DNA of 64,000 nucleotides from DAINPP01 sp963667315 (GTDB lineage Bacteria > Thermotogota > Thermotogae > MWEM01), in assembly GCA_963667315.1 (NCBI GenBank), contig OY763325.1, forward strand, positions 3,100,001-3,164,000, given 5' to 3'. Positions 1-9,630 of this stretch are shown here, in pieces (within the stretch, counting starts at the first letter, position 1; each line of letters begins with the position of its first letter). A program made the position numbers and the translations under genes. Under the pieces are notes generated by a model. The model was not told where the DNA came from and searched no databases. It saw nothing but the letters and a program-made list of their open reading frames with translations.

Positions 1-126
1 CCTTTTTGTCATTTTTGACCTCTTTATCATAGGTATATGAGGTGTTGTCTTTTAGAAAAAGGTGTATGCACGCTCTTACGCTCCGATCGGCCAATGTTTT
101 CTTGAATAAATCTATTGCATTATTAC

Positions 127-143
127 CAATTATTAAATAATTG
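127..143. promoter_or_regulatory. perfect palindrome upstream of chemoreceptor
   Basis: CAATTATT-A-AATAATTG has perfect 8-bp arms around a single central base and lies about 110 bases upstream of the chosen chemoreceptor start. It could be an operator or a small hairpin; there is no U tract, so a terminator is unlikely. The rest of positions 1-251 shows no gene. Confidence 0.35.
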
Positions 144-251
144 TTTCTGATATGTTTGCCTGATAATGGTTTTTATGCTAAAATGGAGTATTGGATTATA
201 GCGAATAATAACATATCTGACATGAATTGTTTGAAAAGGGGGAGCATAAAG

Positions 252-2090
252 GTGTTTAAAGGATTGAGTTTGAAGAGCAAATTACTGACTGTATTTATAC
301 TTATTGGTCTTGTCCCTTTTACGATAGTTGCCATTATCTCGTTGAATCAGTCGAGAAATGAAATCAGTGTTCAGATTGAAGATAAATTGATGGCAATTCA
401 GGAGATTAAAAGCAATCAAATCAGGAATTTTTTTAATGAACGCTTTGGTGACATCCGGGTATTGTCGGGGAATCGTATGCTGGAAGATGCCATGGTAGAG
501 TATAATAACGCTTTCAAAACGGGCGGGATTCGTTCAAAAGCGTGGGAATCAGCAGATAACGAGTATGGGGGATTTCTGACGTTCTATACGGATGAATACG
601 GTTATTATGACTTGTTTTTGATCAATACAAGCGGTGATATCGTTTATACCGCCGCAAAAGAAGGGGATTTCGGGCTTAATGTTCTTGATTCTCAATTGAG
701 CGGGTCTCCCCTTGCGGATGTTTACCGGAAAGCCTCTTCTGCTGTTTCGATGGTGGATTTTAAATGGTATTCGATTTCACAGGAACCTGCTTGTTTTGTT
801 GGTGTGAACATCTACGATCAAAAAGATCAGAAGACAGGCGTTCTCGTTTTTCAGATCAGTCTGAAATGCATAAACGCCATCATGCAGGAAAGAACCGGGA
901 TGGGTGAAACAGGTGAGACTTATCTGGTTGGAGAGGACAACCTGATGCGTTCTGATTCCTATTTGGATCCTGAAAATCATTCCGTTGAAGCTTCTTTTAA
1001 AAATCCAAGTCTTGGCGCCGTCAAGACTCAGGCCGTTCGAAATGCCTTTGCGGGAGCATCGAACGTCGAGATTATAGTCGATTACAATGGCAATAACGTC
1101 CTCTCTGCGTACAGTGCCATCAACATAGGAGATTTCAAATGGGCGGTCCTCTCCGAACAGGATGAATCTGAAGCGTTTCGAAGTGTGAATCAGCTGACCC
1201 TGCTGATCATCATTATTGCCGTCGTAACTGTTTCTGCTATTCTCCTTGTAGCCTTTTTGTTTGCCAATTCCATTGAAAAACCGATCAGCAAGATCGTTGA
1301 AAGCCTTTATGAAAGTTCTGAACAGGTTGCCGCAGCATCAGAACAGTTGTCATCTGCCAGTCAGCAGCTTGCCGAAGGCAGCAGTGAGCAGGCGTCATCT
1401 CTGGAAGAAACCTCTGCGACGCTGAATGAATCCAGTTCCATGATTCAGCGGACGACGGAAAACACGACACAGGCGAGCGAGATGTCTGACAAAGCGGATC
1501 GTTCTTCAGCTCAGGGAAGGGAAGAGATGACAGCGATGATGCAATCCATGCGGGATATTAAAAGTTCCAGTGATGAGATTTCAAAGATCATAAAGGTCAT
1601 CGATGATATCGCGTTCCAGACGAACATACTGTCGTTAAATGCCGCTGTTGAAGGAGCCCGTGCAGGAGAGGCCGGGGCGGGATTTGCCGTGGTTGCCGAT
1701 GAAGTCAGAACGCTTGCCCAGCGAAGTGCCAAAGCGGCTCAGGATACTAAAGATATGATCGAAAAGAACATCACACTGTCGAAAAACGGTGTCCAAAAAG
1801 CGGGACAGGTTCAGAAGGTTCTGATCGATATTAACGAACAATCAAGTCTTTTAAGTAAACTCATCGAAGAAGTGAACGTTGCCAGTCGTGAACAGGCACA
1901 GGGAATCCATCAGATCAATCAGGCTGTCAGTCAGATGGAACAGGTCACACAGCAGAATGCGGCGAATGCGGAAGAAACGGCGAGTTCTTCTGAAGAAATG
2001 AGTGCTCAGGCGGAAACGCTCAATTCAATCGTTGATCGTTTGAATAACCTGATCCATTCAACACGGCATATAGAAAATCAACGGAAATAA
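252..2090 (+). CDS. methyl-accepting chemotaxis protein, Cache-type sensor
   Basis: Transmembrane chemoreceptor that passes ligand binding outside the cell to the CheA/CheW array. The reading frame is open from 141, but the GTG at 252 follows AAGGGGGAG by 7 bases and puts the first membrane helix at residues 10-33, so it is the likelier start (612 aa). The order is TM1, an extracytoplasmic Cache-like domain (about 35-310), TM2 (about 315-340) and a cytoplasmic signalling coiled coil. The hairpin tip (about 453-473) has the conserved sequence NAAVEGARAGEAG. The linker after TM2 is too short for a normal HAMP domain, because the methylation helices begin almost at once. Ligand unknown. It appears monocistronic. 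Confidence 0.93.
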   Translation: MFKGLSLKSKLLTVFILIGLVPFTIVAIISLNQSRNEISVQIEDKLMAIQEIKSNQIRNFFNERFGDIRVLSGNRMLEDAMVEYNNAFKTGGIRSKAWESADNEYGGFLTFYTDEYGYYDLFLINTSGDIVYTAAKEGDFGLNVLDSQLSGSPLADVYRKASSAVSMVDFKWYSISQEPACFVGVNIYDQKDQKTGVLVFQISLKCINAIMQERTGMGETGETYLVGEDNLMRSDSYLDPENHSVEASFKNPSLGAVKTQAVRNAFAGASNVEIIVDYNGNNVLSAYSAINIGDFKWAVLSEQDESEAFRSVNQLTLLIIIIAVVTVSAILLVAFLFANSIEKPISKIVESLYESSEQVAAASEQLSSASQQLAEGSSEQASSLEETSATLNESSSMIQRTTENTTQASEMSDKADRSSAQGREEMTAMMQSMRDIKSSSDEISKIIKVIDDIAFQTNILSLNAAVEGARAGEAGAGFAVVADEVRTLAQRSAKAAQDTKDMIEKNITLSKNGVQKAGQVQKVLIDINEQSSLLSKLIEEVNVASREQAQGIHQINQAVSQMEQVTQQNAANAEETASSSEEMSAQAETLNSIVDRLNNLIHSTRHIENQRK

Positions 2091-2130
2091 TCGGCTCTAA
2101 AATATAGACAATAAACTTTTTGGGGTTGGT

Positions 2131-2352
2131 TCATAAAAGTTCAGACACGACAAATTCAAGTTCCGGGTCTCTGCCCTCATCATAATCCTCAATCTTAAGC
2201 TCTATCTCATAATCCGGAATAACACCTCTTGTCTGCGTTTTATCGTCTGGTGCAACACTGTAAGTATGTGGAATGATATAGTTTATGCCGGAATAGGGCA
2301 GATAATATCTTGAGACATTCCCGGAAAAAGATTCCGGATGTTTTGTGTCACC
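2131..2352 (-). pseudogene. C-terminal remnant of a third S41 peptidase
   Basis: About 71 codons on the minus strand reproduce the C-terminal end of the two intact S41 peptidases further right. Shared stretches are KHPESFSG, YYLPYSG, RGVIPDYE and the terminal SELL before TGA. The region with the Asp-Glu tail (DPELEF) matches the 500-aa paralogue better than the 488-aa one. A TAA stands directly upstream and nothing homologous precedes it, so the catalytic part is gone. This is the scar of a third gene copy lost by deletion or recombination. It lies downstream of the ABC exporter genes, in the same orientation as the rest of the locus. Confidence 0.85.
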
Positions 2353-2407
2353 TTATGAAAATGATCGTTAAATGGATATAAAACATATCACACAGGTTAT
2401 TTCGTAG

Positions 2408-2427
2408 GGGCAATTCACGAATTGCCC
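2408..2427. repeat. short inverted repeat
   Basis: GGGCAATTC-AC-GAATTGCCC has perfect 9-bp arms and a 2-base loop, and lies between the S41 remnant and the ABC genes. Palindromes of this type are often dispersed REP-like or MITE-end repeats. Only one copy was seen in this window, so that identity is not shown. Confidence 0.45.
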
Positions 2428-2441
2428 GCTATCTATGGAAT

Positions 2442-2546
2442 TTACAGCAGGATCACTTTATTAAGAACAGAATAAGGCATAGCTTTTTTATTTTCAAAGA
2501 GCTTAATTGCCTCTTCTTCATTTATCAGTTGTTCCCCTTCATACAT
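2442..2546 (-). CDS. 34-aa ORF, possible peptide or gene fragment
   Basis: A minus-strand ATG opens 34 codons with coding-like composition: an acidic, helical middle (NEEEAIKLFENKK) and a hydrophobic end (SVLNKVILL). No clear Shine-Dalgarno sequence precedes it, and a TAA lies five codons upstream in frame. It sits at the downstream end of the exporter/protease locus, beside a broken S41 gene. It may be a small peptide belonging to the locus or a leftover of a longer gene. I do not recognise a family. Confidence 0.25.
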   Translation of the reverse strand: MYEGEQLINEEEAIKLFENKKAMPYSVLNKVILL

Positions 2547-2603
2547 AAAACATTTTGAATTTTAAAAAAATCACATTTCCGGTAGTAACTAATAATCTGT
2601 ATT

Positions 2604-4376
2604 TTAAACGTTTATCATAGAATAAGTGTTGACCTGTGCTTCCCATAACTGCTTGTAAAGCCCGGCACTTGAAAGCAACTCCTCATGAGTGCCCGCTTGA
2701 ACAATTATCCCATTTTCAAGGACAATAATCCTGTCTGCCAATTTAATTGATCCCAATTTATGCGTTACAATGATTCCCGTCTTGTTTTGCAGCATCTTTC
2801 TGAAATCCTCGTAAAGCTTTGATTCGGAAAAAGGATCTATCGCACTTGTCGGTTCATCCAGTACAACCAATTCACTGTCTTTGAAAAAGGCTCGCATGAT
2901 GGCAATCTTCTGCCATTGCCCACCGGAAAGCTCCCTTCCGCCAAAGGTTTTACCGAGTAACGTGTCCGATGACAGCGCTTCCTCAGGGGAAAAGTTCTCA
3001 GAGATCAGCTGTTCAATTCGTCCTTTGTCATATCCTTCGGAGTTGTTAATCGCCACATTTTCACCGAGTGTGAAATAATAACGATTAAAATTCTGAAAGA
3101 CACAGGCGCTCTTCACAAAAAGTCTGTCCTGATTGATTTGGGAAATATCCTGCCCGTTATACAGAACACTCCCCTTATCCGGCAGATAAAGTCCCATTAT
3201 AAGATTGGTGAGTGTTGTCTTTCCGGATCCGTTATAGCCCACTATGGCAATCGTCTCCCCCTGTTTTATCTTCAGATTGATATTTTTCAGAACAAAATCT
3301 TTGCCAGTGGGATATTTGAAGAAACATGATTTTATTTCAATTCCCTTTTCAAGAGAAACGGCTTCGTCTCTTACACCAAGCCTTTCTGGCAAATCCATAA
3401 AGCGGAAAAAGGGTTTTACATATTGAATAAACTGATTGAAATACCCAAACAGTGAAAATAAACCCACATAATTCGATTTCAGCAGCTGATAAGCCATCAA
3501 TGAGGCGGAAAACTGACCAAAGTCAAGTTCTCCGGTTGACAGCAGATACAGTGAGAGAAAAAATCCGGCACAATCTCCGATGATCTTTAACGGGGAAATT
3601 AACAACCTGAGTCGTAATAATGTTTTGCTCATTCGGTTTTCGATATTCGTTCGTGTGTGATAACGCCTTTCCCACTTGCCGATAAAAAATCCTGACAGAT
3701 TCAGAAACGTGGTCTCTTTCGACATTTTTAAATCGGTAATTGTATCCGCAAAAACCTTCTCTTCCTTCAACAACTGTGTCTTCTGATTGAGAAAACGTAT
3801 CTGTTTATGTGTATCGGTGATAATTTCTATAACAGGTGGCAGCAACGCCAGGATGATAAAACTGATCAGAAGCGGGTTGAATTGGGAGACATACAGACTG
3901 ACGATAACGGTTGAGACAACACCGCCGAATACGGAGATGATGATTTCTATCAGGCGATAGATGTTGATACTGGCGTTCTGTGCCTGAATGACATGATTGT
4001 AAATGGTTGGGTTTTCAAAATCCTCATTTGAAATGCGATTACATTTTTGATGAAGCATATTTTTGACCCGTTTCTCAAATTTTATGAGGGAGTAAAATTG
4101 AACATAATAACGCTTGTACAGGATGCCGTAAGTAAAAACCAGCAACAAAAACAGGGCATAAAGTGAAAGATACAGGGGAAGTGATGAATCCCCCCAGTTA
4201 ACCAGTCTGCTCTGAAACATTTTCTGTACAGTGGAAAAAAGGTTGGAAGTCAGATATATGCCCATGATGGGAAGTGCTGCGTTGAAAAGAGAAAGGAAAA
4301 ACATAATCGTAAATTCTCTCCTGAAAAATGACATACCCGTTTGAACTGTTCTGAAAAATACAGTGTTTTTTAACAT
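2604..4376 (-). CDS. ABC exporter half-transporter (permease-ATPase) A
   Basis: A 590-aa type IV exporter subunit with an N-terminal membrane domain (about 1-330, six predicted helices) and a C-terminal ATPase. The ATPase has Walker A GYNGSGKTT (about 380), signature LSGGQ (about 480) and Walker B LVVLDEPTSAID (about 503). It starts with ATG after GAGGGGGA and lies 11 bases downstream of a second half-transporter, so the two probably form a heterodimer in one operon. Exporters of this kind move peptides, lipids or drugs. The upstream S41 proteases and small secreted-peptide gene suggest a peptide substrate, but that is inference. There is no N-terminal C39 peptidase domain, so any leader cleavage would need another enzyme. 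Confidence 0.9.
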   Translation of the reverse strand: MLKNTVFFRTVQTGMSFFRREFTIMFFLSLFNAALPIMGIYLTSNLFSTVQKMFQSRLVNWGDSSLPLYLSLYALFLLLVFTYGILYKRYYVQFYSLIKFEKRVKNMLHQKCNRISNEDFENPTIYNHVIQAQNASINIYRLIEIIISVFGGVVSTVIVSLYVSQFNPLLISFIILALLPPVIEIITDTHKQIRFLNQKTQLLKEEKVFADTITDLKMSKETTFLNLSGFFIGKWERRYHTRTNIENRMSKTLLRLRLLISPLKIIGDCAGFFLSLYLLSTGELDFGQFSASLMAYQLLKSNYVGLFSLFGYFNQFIQYVKPFFRFMDLPERLGVRDEAVSLEKGIEIKSCFFKYPTGKDFVLKNINLKIKQGETIAIVGYNGSGKTTLTNLIMGLYLPDKGSVLYNGQDISQINQDRLFVKSACVFQNFNRYYFTLGENVAINNSEGYDKGRIEQLISENFSPEEALSSDTLLGKTFGGRELSGGQWQKIAIMRAFFKDSELVVLDEPTSAIDPFSESKLYEDFRKMLQNKTGIIVTHKLGSIKLADRIIVLENGIIVQAGTHEELLSSAGLYKQLWEAQVNTYSMINV

Positions 4377-4387
4377 CTGTCCCCCTC

Positions 4388-6115
4388 TCAGCTGTAAAGC
4401 TTCAACTGACTTGTGTACAAATCGTAATAATAGCCTTTTTCTGCCATCAGTCCATTATGCGTTCCCTGGGAATAGATTTGCCCGTTTCTGAGAACTAAAA
4501 CCTCATCCGACAACCCCACCGAACCGAGTCTGTGAGAGATGAAAAGGGTTGTTTTATTCTTCAGAATCTTTCTGTAGGTGTTGTACATTTTCTCCTCCGA
4601 AATGGGGTCAAGAGCGGAATTAGGTTCATCCAAAACGACGATATCCCTGTCTGCATAAAGCATTCTGGCAACCGCTATCTTCTGAAGCTGTCCGACAGAC
4701 AAGTTTGAACTGTCCGTGTTGAGATGATTCAATACCGTCTGTTCTCCTTTGGGTAAATTCTGAAGGGATTCCATCAACGACAATTCAGAATAAATCTCCT
4801 TTAATTTTTCCCTGTCAACGGGAACGTCAAAGTTTCCTATCAGGATATTTTCCTCAATCGTAATGGGATAGGCACAAAAATCCTGAAAGACAACGGAAAG
4901 ACTCTGCTGTAATGCTTCAGAAGGGTGTTTTCGGATATCTACACCATCCAGCAGAATTTCCCCTGAATTTACCGCATACATTCCAAGCAGTAGTTTGACA
5001 ATTGTCGATTTTCCGGAACCGTTTTCTCCCACGAGCGAATAATGTTTCCCCCGTTCCAGTTTAAAGCTCAGATCATTCAGAACCCTGCTATCAGAATCCG
5101 GATAAGAAAAATCAACGGATTTGAACTCAATCTCCTTAAACAGCAGCGATTTATTTGCTCTTTTCTGGACAGAATTTGTTTCGGGAAGGTTCAGAAAATC
5201 ATCCCATTTTTGTATTTGCCTCCTGAGTTTCAAAGACTCAAACAGGCTGTTTAAAAGAGTCTTTGTCGAAGCAAAAAAATTAACCAGTGAGAAAAAAATG
5301 GATGTAAAGGCTCCCAGGGTGATAACACCCGACAAAAATGTATTCAGTAATATGACAAAACTGATGATCAGGAAAACGATGTTGCCAATCTCAACAACCC
5401 CGTCAATTTTCAGTCTGGAAAGGGCATGCTGCCAGTTGTCCCGGCGTGCCTTGTCAAATTCCCGGTTGAAGCGTTTATTCATACTGTCGGTGTATCCGAA
5501 AACCTTTTTCTCCGCCATGTATTCCCGATTGATCAGAATGGAAGAAATATATTTCGAACGCCTCATTATTTCCATATACTTTTGCCAGAAGTTCAGGGTC
5601 TTTCGAGAATTTAAAAGGCTGAACACCATCATACAAACAGTGAAAATGGTGATAAAAACCCCGGTTTTAATATCGTACAGTGAGATCGTTACAAGAATGG
5701 CAGCTGCCTTGAGTGACTCGGTCAGAAAGGTGTTGAAATCCAGAACACCTTTCAGGAATTCTTCCGGGAATTTTTCTGAGAAAAAGATCAGTTTCTGTGT
5801 TTCCTCACGTTCAAAAACAAAATAAGGAATTCGTGAACATTTCCTGAGCCTCTTTTTCCCAAGGGAAAGATCAGCTTCAAATTTCAGTTTTTCATTTATC
5901 TTGGTGTTGAATGTCTTTACTATTGTATTCAAAGTGAGTAATACAATATAGATCAGAATAAGATGTGTTAGATTTGAAGACGAAAGAACATTGTCGATCA
6001 ACGCCTGTCTTGTTGAAAGGATAAATGCCGGAACAAGTCCGGCAAATACTATACTGATGAAATAATAAATCTGATATTTGACTTTGACGATTGAAAAGAT
6101 GGAAGTCTTCTTTAT
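4388..6115 (-). CDS. ABC exporter half-transporter B, probable ATA start
   Basis: Partner of the downstream half-transporter. Membrane domain first, then an ATPase with Walker A GENGSGKST (about 362), signature LSVGQ and Walker B IVVLDEPNSALD. The first standard start is a TTG at 6001 with no ribosome binding site, and it would delete the first membrane helix. The frame continues upstream for 38 codons encoding a helix (YYFISIVFAGLVPAFIL) that aligns with TM1 of the neighbour. It reaches an ATA at 6115 placed 5 bases after GAGGTG. I therefore extend the gene to 6115. The start is either a real AUA codon or a decayed ATG. The LSVGQ signature is slightly degenerate relative to LSGGQ, as is common in one half of heterodimeric exporters. 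Confidence 0.85.
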   Translation of the reverse strand: MKKTSIFSIVKVKYQIYYFISIVFAGLVPAFILSTRQALIDNVLSSSNLTHLILIYIVLLTLNTIVKTFNTKINEKLKFEADLSLGKKRLRKCSRIPYFVFEREETQKLIFFSEKFPEEFLKGVLDFNTFLTESLKAAAILVTISLYDIKTGVFITIFTVCMMVFSLLNSRKTLNFWQKYMEIMRRSKYISSILINREYMAEKKVFGYTDSMNKRFNREFDKARRDNWQHALSRLKIDGVVEIGNIVFLIISFVILLNTFLSGVITLGAFTSIFFSLVNFFASTKTLLNSLFESLKLRRQIQKWDDFLNLPETNSVQKRANKSLLFKEIEFKSVDFSYPDSDSRVLNDLSFKLERGKHYSLVGENGSGKSTIVKLLLGMYAVNSGEILLDGVDIRKHPSEALQQSLSVVFQDFCAYPITIEENILIGNFDVPVDREKLKEIYSELSLMESLQNLPKGEQTVLNHLNTDSSNLSVGQLQKIAVARMLYADRDIVVLDEPNSALDPISEEKMYNTYRKILKNKTTLFISHRLGSVGLSDEVLVLRNGQIYSQGTHNGLMAEKGYYYDLYTSQLKLYS

Positions 6116-6208
6116 GTCTTCACCTCGTGGCCATTTAAGATTCTCTTTAATTTATAATATTGGCTATAACGTATGCTTAAGCATAAAACTAAAATCAGTA
6201 CAACATCT

Positions 6209-7675
6209 TCATAAAAGTTCGGATATAACAAATTCTAGTTCAGAGTCTCTATCCTTATCATAATCCGGAATAACACCTCTTTTTAAATCTTTATCCCCAG
6301 GTGCAATGGAATATGAATGAGGAAGATAATACGCTATCCCCGAATATGGAAGATAGTACTTTGAGATATTACCTGAGAAGGATTCAGGATGTTTTGTTTC
6401 CTGTCCAATTACAGCCCCATTTTTGAAATTGTATTTGAAAACAGAAGCGAGGTCAATTCCTGCGGATCCTGTATTCCCACTGATTAACAAATAAACCTTC
6501 CCTTTGTATCTATCAGCAGCTTTAATTGGATTTTCCGAAACATACTCACCGATAGAGAGTGTTTCACCATTTTCAGTCTGTAACACTTTTTCTGGAATTT
6601 CCATTTCCGGAAAAAAACCATAAAGCGGCAACCCCCAGAAAGCAGAAGGAATTCTATGCTGATACAGATGGAATTGATAACCAAATTTATAAAATGCCTT
6701 TACCCTCTCATTGACAGCTACGGTAAAATTATCAATCACTTTGTAGGTATCATTCGCAAAATGATTAAAGACAGAATAACCCAGATCATCTGATCCACCG
6801 CCATTCTGTCGTATATCTATAATGATTGTTTCAGAATCCATATACTTCTCAAAAAACTCCGAAACAGTCTGATTATACTTCTCCATATCACCATAATTGC
6901 TAAAAGAATTCAATTCGAGAACAGGAACTGACTGTCCTTCAAAATCAAACTCATAATAATCAATTTGCTTTAAACTTTTAGGAGAATACGAGGTAAGAGA
7001 TTCTACATTTTTTGTGTAAACCCTGTCATTTATCTTGTATTCAACACCGTAGCGTTCTTTAAACCCGATTTCCAGAGGAATATACTGCCGGAATTTGTTT
7101 TCCACAAAACGATCTGTTCCACTCTGTAAAGGTGTAAATGAATGTTTCGCAATCAGATCATACAATTGTTCAGAAGCAATATCATCAATTGAAAGAATCT
7201 CAGCCTTATACGGAAGAGAAGATTTTTTACTGATGTTATAAAGCTTCCCACCTCTGTATATTATTGAAAATGGTAAATAACACTCAGTCGAATTCACCGG
7301 TGGGGCAACTGTGGTATGAGAATCGTCAACCATTCCAGCCAATTCAGAAAGTTTTAAAAACAACTCTCCAACCTTTATTTCATCTTTCTCTGAAAGCTCA
7401 ATCTTCATTTCATCAGTCTTATTGTCAAAAGCCTCTTCAGTCATGAACAGAAAAGGCTTCGGATGATATGTTTTTATCTCTGAGATAAAATAATCAACAT
7501 CTTTGATGGCTTCTTCTAAAGTAAGCATCGTATCAGAATAAGCTGTTCTGAACGTCTTACCATAAAAATTCTCATAATACGGCGGTTTTGTCATGAACAA
7601 CAATGCAACCCAGATGTTGATAAGCAAAATAACAGTTAAAACTAAAAATACAACAATTTTTATCTTTTTCTTCAT
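6209..7675 (-). CDS. membrane-anchored S41 family peptidase (488 aa)
   Basis: Related to C-terminal processing peptidases and tricorn-type S41 enzymes. A signal anchor (about 5-28) places the protein outside the membrane. The S41 core has DIRQNGGGSDDLG, then GNTGSAG at about 400, where the Ser is the expected nucleophile, followed by KHPESFSG. No PDZ domain is evident between anchor and core, unlike CtpA. ATG start after TGGAG. It lies between its 500-aa paralogue (upstream, 90-base gap) and the ABC exporter genes, all on the minus strand. In this context it could trim an exported peptide; the true substrate is unknown. Confidence 0.88.
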   Translation of the reverse strand: MKKKIKIVVFLVLTVILLINIWVALLFMTKPPYYENFYGKTFRTAYSDTMLTLEEAIKDVDYFISEIKTYHPKPFLFMTEEAFDNKTDEMKIELSEKDEIKVGELFLKLSELAGMVDDSHTTVAPPVNSTECYLPFSIIYRGGKLYNISKKSSLPYKAEILSIDDIASEQLYDLIAKHSFTPLQSGTDRFVENKFRQYIPLEIGFKERYGVEYKINDRVYTKNVESLTSYSPKSLKQIDYYEFDFEGQSVPVLELNSFSNYGDMEKYNQTVSEFFEKYMDSETIIIDIRQNGGGSDDLGYSVFNHFANDTYKVIDNFTVAVNERVKAFYKFGYQFHLYQHRIPSAFWGLPLYGFFPEMEIPEKVLQTENGETLSIGEYVSENPIKAADRYKGKVYLLISGNTGSAGIDLASVFKYNFKNGAVIGQETKHPESFSGNISKYYLPYSGIAYYLPHSYSIAPGDKDLKRGVIPDYDKDRDSELEFVISELL

Positions 7676-7765
7676 TATATTCTCCAGTATTTAGATTTGA
7701 TATTGTAAAATTTTTCTTCCTCGAAAAAGGAGATATTCTCTTTAATTAAACATAGCGCAACATTG

Positions 7766-9268
7766 TTATAAGAGTTCAGATGCAATAAATTCCAATTCAG
7801 GATCACTACCTTCTACATAATCATCAATCTCATGCTCTATCTCGTAATCCGGGATAACGCCTCTTTTTAAATCTTTATCCCCAGGTGCAATAGTATAAGT
7901 ATGAGGAATGGTATATCCAATAGCTGAAAAAGGTAAATAATACTTTGAAATATTACCAGAAAAAGATTTTGGATGCTTTGTTTCTTGTCCGATAATAACA
8001 CCATTCTTATAATTATATTTAAAAACTGAAGCCATATCTATCGCAGCCGATCCTGTATTCCCACCAATTAAAAGATAAACTTTTCCCTTATATCTATCTT
8101 CTTTTTTTATAGGGTTGTATGTTATATATTCTCCTATATTGATTGTCCCACCGTTTTTAGAAGTTAAAACTTTTGCTATAACATCCATATCAGGATTGAA
8201 ATAGAACAGTGGTAAATTCCAGAACACTGAAGGGATTCTGTCTTTATATAACTGTCGATGGTAAAAATATTCATAATAAGCTTTAACTCTTTTATTAATG
8301 GGGATGATAAAATCATCTGTTAATGTATAGGTATCATCTGCAAAATAATTATAAACATAAATTCCTAATTCTCCCGATCCACCGCCGTTTTGACGAAGGT
8401 CAATAACAATACTCTCTGAATCTTTATATTCTATAAAAAAATCGTCAATTTTCTTTTCGAAAAAATCTAAGTCATTAAAAGAATCAAATGAATTTATCTC
8501 AAGAACAGGTATTTCTACTTCTTTAAATTCATACTCATAGTAGGTAACTTGTTTTTTGTTTTCTGCTCTGTATGAAAGAACAGGGCGTATAAACCTTGTA
8601 TGAACTTCATCGTTCAACAGGTATTTTATAATATACTTCTCGGGATATCCCATTACAAGAGGAATATGAGTTTGGAATTCATTTTCAACAAACCTATCCA
8701 CTCCTCCATTAAGAGAGGTGACAGCATAACGAGCAAGTATATTGTATAATTCATTAGACTGAATACCATTTATTGAAATGATATTAGCCATATATGGTAG
8801 ATCAAAATTTTTAGCAGTGTTATAGAACATCCCATTCCTGTAAATGACAGAAAATGGTAAATAATGAACATTATTGTTTTGTGGTGGAAATATCCATGTA
8901 TGTGAATCGTTTATCATACCAGCCAGCTCATATAATCGCATAAAGAATACCTGAACTGTTAATTCCCCTTCTTTTTTGAAATCATCTTTTATCTCGGAGA
9001 CTTTTTTATTAAAAGCTTCCTCTGATAAGAACAAGAATGGTTGAGGATGGTAACTTTTTATTTCAGAAATATACCAGTCAAGATCTACAATCGCTTCTTC
9101 TAAAGAAAGAATGGTATTTGCATAAGCTGTTCTGGAAGTTGTTCCATAAAAATTTGGGTAACTCGGTTCTTTCGTTCTGGACCACAAAAAATTCCAGCAA
9201 ATAATAATCAAGATTATAAATAATAGGGTAAAAATTATGATATATAAAATTTTTTTTGTTTTTTTCAT
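7766..9268 (-). CDS. membrane-anchored S41 family peptidase (500 aa)
   Basis: Paralogue of the next gene, with the same layout: a signal anchor (about 8-30), a ligand-like N-terminal part, and an S41 core with DLRQNGGGSGELG and GNTGSAA (Ser at about 404). The C-terminal tail carries an extra acidic segment (DDYVEGSDPELEF) missing from the 488-aa copy but present in the broken third copy near 2.1 kb. Base composition is more AT-rich than the neighbour. ATG start after GGAGGAG. It is probably co-transcribed with the small peptide gene upstream and the S41 and ABC genes downstream. Confidence 0.88.
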   Translation of the reverse strand: MKKTKKILYIIIFTLLFIILIIICWNFLWSRTKEPSYPNFYGTTSRTAYANTILSLEEAIVDLDWYISEIKSYHPQPFLFLSEEAFNKKVSEIKDDFKKEGELTVQVFFMRLYELAGMINDSHTWIFPPQNNNVHYLPFSVIYRNGMFYNTAKNFDLPYMANIISINGIQSNELYNILARYAVTSLNGGVDRFVENEFQTHIPLVMGYPEKYIIKYLLNDEVHTRFIRPVLSYRAENKKQVTYYEYEFKEVEIPVLEINSFDSFNDLDFFEKKIDDFFIEYKDSESIVIDLRQNGGGSGELGIYVYNYFADDTYTLTDDFIIPINKRVKAYYEYFYHRQLYKDRIPSVFWNLPLFYFNPDMDVIAKVLTSKNGGTINIGEYITYNPIKKEDRYKGKVYLLIGGNTGSAAIDMASVFKYNYKNGVIIGQETKHPKSFSGNISKYYLPFSAIGYTIPHTYTIAPGDKDLKRGVIPDYEIEHEIDDYVEGSDPELEFIASELL

Positions 9269-9370
9269 AGCTCCTCCACTTTATTTAGAATATCACAAGC
9301 AGCTGAAAAGGATTGTTCTGCAATATTTCATGCAGACAATCCTTCTATTAAAGATAAAGACGTAACATTA

Positions 9371-9540
9371 TTATCCTTTTAGTTTAGCCCCAACAAATAG
9401 TATCAACACAAATACTATTATGATTCCAGCTACAACTAGTATCGTTCATAAGTATCTTTTGTTTTGTTATCTTCAGAAAAAACTGCACCCAATAAAGCTA
9501 AAAATACAATGAAAATTAATAAATTCTTTTTCAATGTCAT
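9371..9540 (-). pseudogene. small secreted/membrane peptide gene with apparent frameshift
   Basis: From an ATG at 9540 (right after GGGGGG) the frame encodes a signal peptide with LLIFIVFLALLGAVF followed by SEDNKTKDTYERY and a TAG at 9436-9438 (34 aa). In the -1 frame the sequence continues without a break as a hydrophobic helix (ILVVAGIIIVFVLILF) ending VGAKLKG and TAA at 9371. One missing base would join the halves into a protein of about 56 aa with a signal peptide, a short hydrophilic stretch and a C-terminal membrane helix. It may be a broken gene, a programmed frameshift, or a genuine 34-aa product with a short secreted tail. It is the first gene of the protease/exporter locus. Confidence 0.5.
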
Positions 9541-9630
9541 CCCCCCGTCATCTTTATGATAAAATCATATACGAATGAATATGATTATCAACTCGGCTAT
9601 TCATTCCTGCTTACTGCGTTGAATGTGGTC

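Noticed and set aside
5121..5825. 234-codon plus-strand frame opposite the ABC exporter gene
   Set aside because: A long antisense shadow of a well-supported ABC gene; no domain in the translation.
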